Shown here in pieces: positions 5,706-10,313 of a DNA stretch of 10,313 bases (the stretch's first letter is position 1; each line of letters opens with the position of its first letter). The notes below the pieces were generated by a model. It had not been told where the DNA came from. It was given only the letters and a program-made list of their open reading frames with translations, and made no database searches. The position numbers and the translations under genes are program-made. This stretch comes from Dehalococcoidia bacterium. Lineage in GTDB: Bacteria; Chloroflexota; Dehalococcoidia; Dehalococcoidales; Fen-1064. The stretch spans positions 1 through 10,313 of the forward strand of contig PMCB01000015.1 in NCBI GenBank assembly GCA_003153955.1, given 5' to 3'.

Positions 5706-6596
5706 TTACACCGATTTCTTTGCCTGTTGGACTAACGGCAGGATATTCTTATCGATATCGGCATCGTTTTTCGGTTCCGGGACATCTTTAAAAAGGAACC
5801 AGTTCTCAACATGTTCCGTGGATTCACCAGGCTGTAATTTCACCAGCGGCCCGAGTGTTTCAAATTCAAAACCGGGACCGGTCCAGAATTGGACGGTATT
5901 ATTGAAATCAGGGTAACTGGCGCCTTTATTGAAGTTAAATGTTGCCACAAAAAGATGGCCGTTATTGTAGTAAGCTGCCCAGCCGTCCGAGACTGCCATC
6001 CCGAATTTATAAACACCGGGAGCTTTATTATCTTGCTTCAGCATGATATATTTTTTCCCTAATATCAGGCGGGAGTCCGTCAGGTCGCAATAACACCAGA
6101 CCGAAATGCAGGTAGTAGGTAATAGGGAACCTCCGCTGTTCTGCGGGATAAATGGCGGCATCGGCACAATTCCTTTTCCGCCGAATTCCATTATTTTATA
6201 GGCCCAGGGCGCCAGTTCAATTGGCCAGAGGCCGCGGTTGTATAAACGGTTCACGATGCTGATATGATTGCCTTTGATAGTGGTGGCGATGTCCATTTCT
6301 TTTTGAGTACCGGTCGGGACTTCGATCGGCTGTGTGAGCCGGATAAATTTGTCGTGTTCTTCGACCGCCACCGGAGCCGTGGCCGGAAATTTCCGTTCCT
6401 GCGCTTCCGGAGCGTGGCGCATGGCATGTCCACCGTAATGATGCGGCGGGTCCCCATGGAATTCATTTCTATCGCCGATAAAACCGAAACGCACAATATT
6501 CGGTCCTACTTCGGTGGTCGCAACCAAATCCAAGGTGTCATTAAAAACACGGTAACAATTTTGTAAGCCGGAACATTCAACTTTTCCCAAAAACAT
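5706..6596 (-). CDS. DUF4380 domain protein (galactose-mutarotase-like)
   Basis: A 296-residue protein that I assign to DUF4380, a family with an aldose-1-epimerase-like beta-sandwich whose biochemical role is not established. Supporting patches are GGHAMRHAPE (55-64), LAPW (128-131) within an N-x-L-x-N-x-G-x-W context, a W-x-Y-x-D-x-[ST]-D-x-R stretch near 167-176, ETLGP (246-250) and HVENW (262-266). There is no signal peptide or membrane segment, so it is probably cytosolic. The gene stands alone, convergent with the stress protein gene and divergent from the cobalamin locus. On the minus strand AAAGGAG ends only 1 nt before this ATG; a TTG two codons later would have 7-nt spacing and may be the true start. 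Mutarotase or sugar binding is an inference from fold only. Confidence 0.78.
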   Translation of the reverse strand: MFLGKVECSGLQNCYRVFNDTLDLVATTEVGPNIVRFGFIGDRNEFHGDPPHHYGGHAMRHAPEAQERKFPATAPVAVEEHDKFIRLTQPIEVPTGTQKEMDIATTIKGNHISIVNRLYNRGLWPIELAPWAYKIMEFGGKGIVPMPPFIPQNSGGSLLPTTCISVWCYCDLTDSRLILGKKYIMLKQDNKAPGVYKFGMAVSDGWAAYYNNGHLFVATFNFNKGASYPDFNNTVQFWTGPGFEFETLGPLVKLQPGESTEHVENWFLFKDVPEPKNDADIDKNILPLVQQAKKSV

Positions 6597-6628
6597 ACTC
6601 CTTTCTCTTCGCGGAAATTAATGACTGA

Positions 6629-6657
6629 ATTATAGCCGTGATGACGCCAAAAGTCAA
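6629..6657 (-). promoter_or_regulatory. Near-consensus promoter of the DUF4380 gene
   Basis: On the minus strand TTGACT (6657 down to 6652), a 17-nt spacer and a perfect TATAAT (6634 down to 6629) form a near-consensus sigma-70 promoter. The expected start of transcription is near 6622, giving a leader of about 25 nt to the start codon at 6596. This supports the gene being real and independently expressed. Confidence 0.75.
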
Positions 6658-6748
6658 AAAAATAGAATCAAATTGCAGATGAACCGGATAGCTTAACAAA
6701 GCAACACTAAGGCTATAAAAAATATTACTAAACAAGCCAGTTTTCATA

Positions 6749-6778
6749 TTTACAAGTTTATTTGTTTTGTGTTATAGT
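6749..6778 (+). promoter_or_regulatory. Promoter of the cobalamin riboswitch-btuFCD unit
   Basis: TTTACA (6749-6754), an 18-nt spacer and TATAGT (6773-6778), each hexamer one base from consensus. Transcription would begin near 6785, at the start of the riboswitch. Confidence 0.6.
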
Positions 6779-6785
6779 GGTAAAA

Positions 6786-6930
6786 CAACAGAATATTGCA
6801 AGGAACTCAGAGTGCAAGTCCGGTGTAAATCCGGCGCAGTACCGCCTGCTGTAATCCCGGTTTTCCGGGAAAGCCAGAACGCTGAGTACACCAATTCCTC
6901 CGCGGGAAAGGAGGTGGGATATCATGTCAA
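6786..6930 (+). ncRNA. Cobalamin riboswitch
   Basis: The core reads GTGCAAGTCCGGTGTAAAT (6812-6830), then the P4-P5 region with the loop ACCGCC (6841-6846) and CTGTAA (6849-6854), and then the B12-box segment AAGCCAGAACGC (6871-6882). These are the conserved blocks of adenosylcobalamin-type riboswitches. A hairpin CCTCC (6897-6901) / GGAGG (6910-6914) carries the loop GCGGGAAA. GCGG (6902-6905) can pair with CCGC (6842-6845), fitting the L5-L13 kissing interaction through which ligand binding acts on the expression platform. The placement before btuF confirms the cobalamin assignment. Outer limits are approximate. Confidence 0.93.
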
Positions 6931-6934
6931 TTTG

Positions 6935-6975
6935 AAATCCCCCTCTAACGTTACTTGAGGGGGATTTTCTTTTTC
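6935..6975 (+). terminator. Riboswitch expression-platform terminator
   Basis: AAATCCCCCTC (6935-6945) pairs perfectly with GAGGGGGATTT (6957-6967), closing an 11-nt loop and running into TTTTCTTTTTC (6965-6975). It lies just after the riboswitch kissing-loop hairpin and 40 nt before btuF. Cobalamin binding would therefore favour premature termination of the operon mRNA. I did not identify a clear antiterminator stem by eye. Confidence 0.88.
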
Positions 6976-7014
6976 TGGAGTATCAGCGGAATAAAATAAA
7001 TTAACGGGAGATCA

Positions 7015-7929
7015 ATGAAACTGCTTCGATTCTTCGCCGCGATTCTGGTAATCTGCCTGGCAGGTCTTACTGCCTGCTCTAAAACATCCACGCCGACATC
7101 GACAACGTATACCGATGACCTTGGCAGGATAGTTACCATCCAAACTACACCGCACCGGATTGTATCGCTCTCCCCCAGTAACACTGAGATATTATTCGCT
7201 TTGGGGGAGGGATCGGAGGTAGTGGGGACTGACGATTACTCAGACTACCCCGCCGAAGCTAAAACCATAACACATGTGGGGTCGGCCTTCCCGAGTTTCA
7301 ATATCGAGACAATCGTGTCCCTGAAGCCGGACCTGGCTGTTGCTTTTGGGTATACCCTGCCGGACTATGCAACAAAACTTCAGAGTTTGGGGATTCCGGT
7401 AATTGTATTAGCTCCTAAGGATGTCAGCGGTGTAATCAACGATATTACTTTAGTTGGAAAAATAACAGGAGCCGCCTCAGCGGCTAAAACACTGACTACC
7501 GGTATGCAAAATAGTCTGAACACTGTGGAGTCTAAGATAAAAGGCGTGACCGCCCCCCGGGTCCTGTGGGAATTTGACGGCACTGATCCCGGTAATCCGT
7601 GGGTTGCCGGGCCTGGTTCTTTCAATGATGCTCTTATTACACTGGCAGGCGGTCAGAATGTTGGCGCCGGCGGGCCAACATCATCATGGCAAATGGGTAC
7701 GGAAGACATAGTCAAAGCAGACCCGCAGATTATCATTCTGGACGACTATCAATTCGGTATGACAGTAGAAAGCGTGGAGCAGCGGCCGGGTTGGTCTGCC
7801 ATCACAGCAGTCAAGAACGGCGCGGTTTATCCAATCACCGATTCGGACCTGACGGACAGGCCCGGTCCGCGCGTAATTCAAGGCCTTCAACTGCTGGCAG
7901 AGATCATTCATCCCGAATTGTTCAAATAG
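7015..7929 (+). CDS. btuF: Cobalamin ABC transporter substrate-binding lipoprotein (BtuF-like)
   Basis: A 304-residue binding protein that captures corrinoids outside the membrane and hands them to BtuCD. The N-terminus is a lipoprotein signal: KLLR, a hydrophobic stretch (6-18) and the lipobox LTAC with C21 as the lipid-modified residue. A low-complexity Ser/Thr linker follows. The mature part is a periplasmic-binding-protein-2 (FecB/BtuF type) domain, beginning with the typical RIVSLSPSNTEILFALG near 48-64 and continuing through VSLKPDLAVAF and a helical backbone. GGGAG (7006-7010) lies 4 nt before the ATG. The domain alone cannot separate cobalamin from heme or siderophore binding; the riboswitch upstream and the cobC-type gene downstream make cobalamin the best call. 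Membrane anchoring and no visible BtuB/TonB genes fit a cell without a typical outer membrane. Confidence 0.92.
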   Translation: MKLLRFFAAILVICLAGLTACSKTSTPTSTTYTDDLGRIVTIQTTPHRIVSLSPSNTEILFALGEGSEVVGTDDYSDYPAEAKTITHVGSAFPSFNIETIVSLKPDLAVAFGYTLPDYATKLQSLGIPVIVLAPKDVSGVINDITLVGKITGAASAAKTLTTGMQNSLNTVESKIKGVTAPRVLWEFDGTDPGNPWVAGPGSFNDALITLAGGQNVGAGGPTSSWQMGTEDIVKADPQIIILDDYQFGMTVESVEQRPGWSAITAVKNGAVYPITDSDLTDRPGPRVIQGLQLLAEIIHPELFK

Positions 7930-7990
7930 ACCTGAAAACAAGCCACAAATTTGTTTTTAGTAACACGGCACATGGGAGATGGGCACACAA

Positions 7991-9031
7991 ATGAGAAAGC
8001 ATAAGACCGCGATAATGTTCGGGTTAGCCGTATTTTTACTGGCCGTAGTGCTCTTATCCGTATCTATCGGCCCGGTAAGAATTACGGTTCCGGAAATAAT
8101 AAAAATAGTGCTGCATAAGGTGGGGATTTACCGCAATACCGGCGGCTGGCAGGCGGTACAGGAGTCAATTTTATTCCAGGTGAGGTTACCCCGGGTACTC
8201 GGCGCCGTTTTAGTCGGCGCGGCCCTGTCCACGGCAGGGGTGCTGTTTCAAGGCCTTTTCAGAAACCCCATGGCTGACCCTTACATTATCGGCACCGCCT
8301 CGGGGGCTGCTTTTGGCGCAACACTGGCTATGTTGCTGCCGCTGAGCCTGGTTTTCTACGGTTTTGGATTGGTGCCGATTGCCGCCTTTCTGGGGGCTTT
8401 GGGGTCGGTCTTACTGGTTTACCGGCTGGCTCGTTTTGGCGGGAAAGCGCCCATTATCAGCATGCTGCTGGCCGGATTTGTCACCAGTTCATTTCTGGTG
8501 GCCATCATAATGCTGCTGCTGACGATGAGCGACCGGCTCGGTTTAAAAATTCAGCAGGTTTTTTCTTTTCTGATGGGAGGTATAACTGTGACTTACTGGC
8601 AGCAGATTGAGGTCATCGCGCCGCTGGTAGTGCTGGGTATTGTTGCCGCCATGTTTTTTGCGGTAAAGCTGAACGCATTTTCCATCGGGGAAGAAGGCGC
8701 TGCTTATCTCGGGATAAATGTAGAGCGGGAGAAAATGATTATCCTGGGGGTTGGTTCGCTGCTTACCGCATGTGCCGTTTCCATCGGAGGGCTTATCGGT
8801 TTTGTAGGGTTGATTATTCCACATGCGATGAGGCTGATATTGGGTCCGGACCACCGTCTTTTAATACCGGCGTCAGCTTTAGCCGGCGCCGCATTCCTTG
8901 TGATTGCCGACTTACTGGCGCGCACGCTGTTGAGCCCTGCTGAAATTCCGGTCGGTGTGCTGACCGCGCTTATCGGCGCTCCTTTCTTTCTCTACTTGTT
9001 AAGACGCTCCCGGAGGGAATATGCATTCTAA
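7991..9031 (+). CDS. btuC: Cobalamin ABC transporter permease (BtuC, FecCD family)
   Basis: An integral membrane permease that dimerises to form the corrinoid channel. From ATG 7991 it has 346 residues, and hydrophobic segments run through its length, consistent with the ten helices of the family. Conserved FecCD motifs are RLPR (65-68), the segment with Q87 and RNPMADP (91-97) leading into G101, and GLIGFVGLIIPH in the C-terminal half, the usual ATPase-coupling region, followed by the ARTLLSPAEIPVGVLTALIG segment. An in-frame ATG at 7979 would add four residues, but the only Shine-Dalgarno-like sequence (GGGAG, 7974-7978) abuts it. I prefer 7991 with low certainty; its spacing of 12 nt is long. 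The 3' end overlaps btuD by 11 bp, indicating translational coupling. Confidence 0.95.
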   Translation: MRKHKTAIMFGLAVFLLAVVLLSVSIGPVRITVPEIIKIVLHKVGIYRNTGGWQAVQESILFQVRLPRVLGAVLVGAALSTAGVLFQGLFRNPMADPYIIGTASGAAFGATLAMLLPLSLVFYGFGLVPIAAFLGALGSVLLVYRLARFGGKAPIISMLLAGFVTSSFLVAIIMLLLTMSDRLGLKIQQVFSFLMGGITVTYWQQIEVIAPLVVLGIVAAMFFAVKLNAFSIGEEGAAYLGINVEREKMIILGVGSLLTACAVSIGGLIGFVGLIIPHAMRLILGPDHRLLIPASALAGAAFLVIADLLARTLLSPAEIPVGVLTALIGAPFFLYLLRRSRREYAF

Positions 9032-9830
9032 GACGAGCGACCTTCTTATAAGCGACGCCTGCTTTTCTTACACCGGCGGTTTTACGTTGAACCATATCAA
9101 TCTATTCGTGCCCAACGGCCAGATGGTTGGGTTGCTCGGACCTAACGGCTGCGGAAAGACAACGTTATTAAAGCTTGCCGCCGGCGTGCTGGTACCTTCC
9201 GAAGGGGATGTCAGGATTGGCGAGATGAGCCTGAAAAAGCTGTTGCGGAGAGAAGTGGCCCGGCAAATCGCGGTTGTTCCGCAGGAATTTAATATTCCTT
9301 TCGCTTATACGGTCGAGGAAGTCGTAATGTTGGGGAGAACCCCATTTTTGAAAGGTCTGAACGGAGAGAGTAAACGGGACCATCAAATCGTATCCGGCGT
9401 ACTGGAACTTACAGGCATGGCCGGATTCCGGAACCGTTATTTTAACGAACTGAGCGGCGGGGAACGTCAGAAAATTGTCCTGGCGATGGCATTAGCGCAA
9501 GAACCGGTAATACTCTTGCTCGATGAGCCGACTTCCCACCTTGATATCAGCCACCAGATTGAAATTTTGGAACTGCTGCGAAGATTCAACCGTGAAAAAA
9601 AAGTTACAATCGTCGCTGCAATGCACGATTTGAATTTAGCTGCCCTATATTTCGACCGTCTGGTGTTACTAGACCGCGGGCTTGTCTTCGCTGACGGTTC
9701 CCCGGATGAGGTGATTACCGGGGAAATTATCCGAAAAGTATTCTCCGCTAAAGTGGAAATTACCCGTCATCCAAAAACTTCCGTTCCTCAAATTGTATTA
9801 TTACCGGACAATCCATCAAGTTTCAGTTAA
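9021..9830 (+). CDS. btuD: Cobalamin ABC transporter ATPase (BtuD)
   Basis: The cytoplasmic ATPase that powers import through BtuC, 269 residues. All nucleotide-binding elements are visible: Walker A GPNGCGKT (40-47), Q-loop Q88, signature LSGGE (144-148), Walker B with LLLDEP (165-170), D-loop HLD (173-175) and the switch histidine H202 in AAMHD. The family-typical TVEEVVMLGRTPFLKG follows the Q-loop. GGAGGG (9012-9017) sits 3 nt before ATG 9021, within the end of btuC. The full-length domain is followed by a short C-terminal tail. As with btuF, the assignment to cobalamin rather than siderophore uptake rests on the riboswitch and on the neighbouring phosphatase gene. Confidence 0.95.
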   Translation: MHSKTSDLLISDACFSYTGGFTLNHINLFVPNGQMVGLLGPNGCGKTTLLKLAAGVLVPSEGDVRIGEMSLKKLLRREVARQIAVVPQEFNIPFAYTVEEVVMLGRTPFLKGLNGESKRDHQIVSGVLELTGMAGFRNRYFNELSGGERQKIVLAMALAQEPVILLLDEPTSHLDISHQIEILELLRRFNREKKVTIVAAMHDLNLAALYFDRLVLLDRGLVFADGSPDEVITGEIIRKVFSAKVEITRHPKTSVPQIVLLPDNPSSFS

Positions 9831-9975
9831 TTCAGTGAGTACTTCCTGCCGCTCCGAGACTGAGGGGCAGAATTCAACAGGGGAATAGCCGCTTTTTCTC
9901 AGCTGTGATACTATACAATGTAACAGTGTTGAGAAGAACGAAGTATGCCCGGATTCCCACAGAAAAGGAGATAAT
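9831..9975 (+). promoter_or_regulatory. btuD-cobC spacer with possible promoter and small dyad
   Basis: This 145-nt gap holds no gene. A small hairpin is possible (CTGCC 9846-9850 with GGCAG 9866-9870, with inner CTC/GAG). TATACA at 9912-9917 could be a -10 box, but I find no good -35. It overlaps ACAATGT-A-ACAGTGT (9915-9929), a near-perfect inverted and direct repeat that could be an operator. The downstream gene may be read from here as well as from the btu promoter. Confidence 0.25.
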
Positions 9976-10313
9976 TTGACCCGTATACTTTTAGTAAGAC
10001 ACGGTGAAACCGAGCTGCAGAGTTCCCTGAGGTACTGGGGGAAAACCGATGTTGCGTTGGGCCCGGACGGGTTGCACCAGGCCGAACAATTACGGGACCG
10101 CCTGGCGGCGGAGAAAATCACCGGCATCTATTCCAGCGAATTAAAAAGAGCCAACGATACTGCTGTAATTATTGCCGCCAGACATAATTTAAGAGTCACG
10201 ACCTGTCCGGAGTTGAGAGAAGTCGATTTTGGGAGACTGGAAGGACTTGACTTCACCGAAATCCATCAGCAGTTCCCTGAAATCGAAAAGATGTGGGTGA
10301 CGCGTGATCCGGC
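9976..10313 (+). CDS. cobC: Histidine phosphatase, probably alpha-ribazole phosphatase CobC (partial)
   Basis: The gene starts at TTG 9976, preceded by AAAAGGAG (9963-9970) at a 5-nt spacing, and runs past the window end after 112 codons. The product opens TRILLVRHGETE, the phosphoglycerate-mutase-like histidine phosphatase signature: R8-H9-G10, with H9 as the phosphoryl-accepting residue. R58 (in SSELKRA) and acid E82 (in LREVDFGRLEG) follow at the expected places; the second catalytic histidine would lie beyond the window. CobC removes the 5'-phosphate of alpha-ribazole phosphate (or of adenosylcobalamin phosphate) during nucleotide-loop assembly. Its place behind riboswitch-controlled btuFCD favours that role; otherwise it would be called only a phosphoglycerate-mutase-family phosphatase. 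The full length cannot be judged. Confidence 0.85.
   Translation, partial: MTRILLVRHGETELQSSLRYWGKTDVALGPDGLHQAEQLRDRLAAEKITGIYSSELKRANDTAVIIAARHNLRVTTCPELREVDFGRLEGLDFTEIHQQFPEIEKMWVTRDP

Noticed and set aside
9816..10127. 103-codon open frame on the minus strand
   Set aside because: It lies opposite the start of the histidine phosphatase gene, whose RHG motif and ribosome binding site on the + strand are clear.
1..10313. CRISPR array, IS transposase, toxin-antitoxin or phage genes
   Set aside because: No regularly spaced repeats and no matching proteins are visible; the only mobile-like signal is the GIY-YIG module.

Overview
The window reads as a chromosomal segment of an anaerobic bacterium, most likely of the Chloroflexota class Dehalococcoidia. 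The reasons are the ispD-ispF-cysS run, the style of the proteins, cobalamin salvage through a lipoprotein-anchored ABC importer with no outer-membrane receptor in sight, and short palindromic repeats between genes. The taxon is an inference from gene content and protein style, not from a marker gene.

Layout. Positions 1-673 hold no convincing gene. They contain a foldable stretch (about 143-326) followed by a weak terminator-like hairpin, and then degenerate palindromic repeats. A tight housekeeping run on the + strand follows: ispD and ispF (two consecutive-pathway MEP isoprenoid enzymes, 1-nt gap) and cysS (cysteinyl-tRNA synthetase). Directly behind cysS sits a roughly 380-bp module: a small GIY-YIG nuclease gene bounded closely by two inverted copies of a palindromic repeat, with its stop codon lying inside the right copy. 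Next come a HemN/HemW-type radical SAM gene and a separately promoted universal stress protein gene, which ends in a very strong hairpin terminator. That terminator is probably shared with the convergent minus-strand gene for a DUF4380 (mutarotase-like) protein, which has its own near-consensus promoter.

From about 6749 to the end is a cobalamin salvage locus on the + strand: promoter, cobalamin riboswitch, terminator expression platform, then btuF (lipoprotein binding protein), btuC (permease), btuD (ATPase, overlapping btuC by 11 bp) and, after 145 nt, a TTG-initiated histidine phosphatase gene of the CobC/alpha-ribazole phosphatase type that runs off the window. The unit fits import of corrinoids and repair or completion of the nucleotide loop, shut off by cobalamin through premature termination.

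The most interesting item is the GIY-YIG gene enclosed by inverted palindromic repeats, which looks like a minimal nuclease-associated mobile or repeat element. Its core palindrome recurs in the gene-free stretch upstream of ispD. The possible structured RNA in the first 370 bases is a second, weaker lead.
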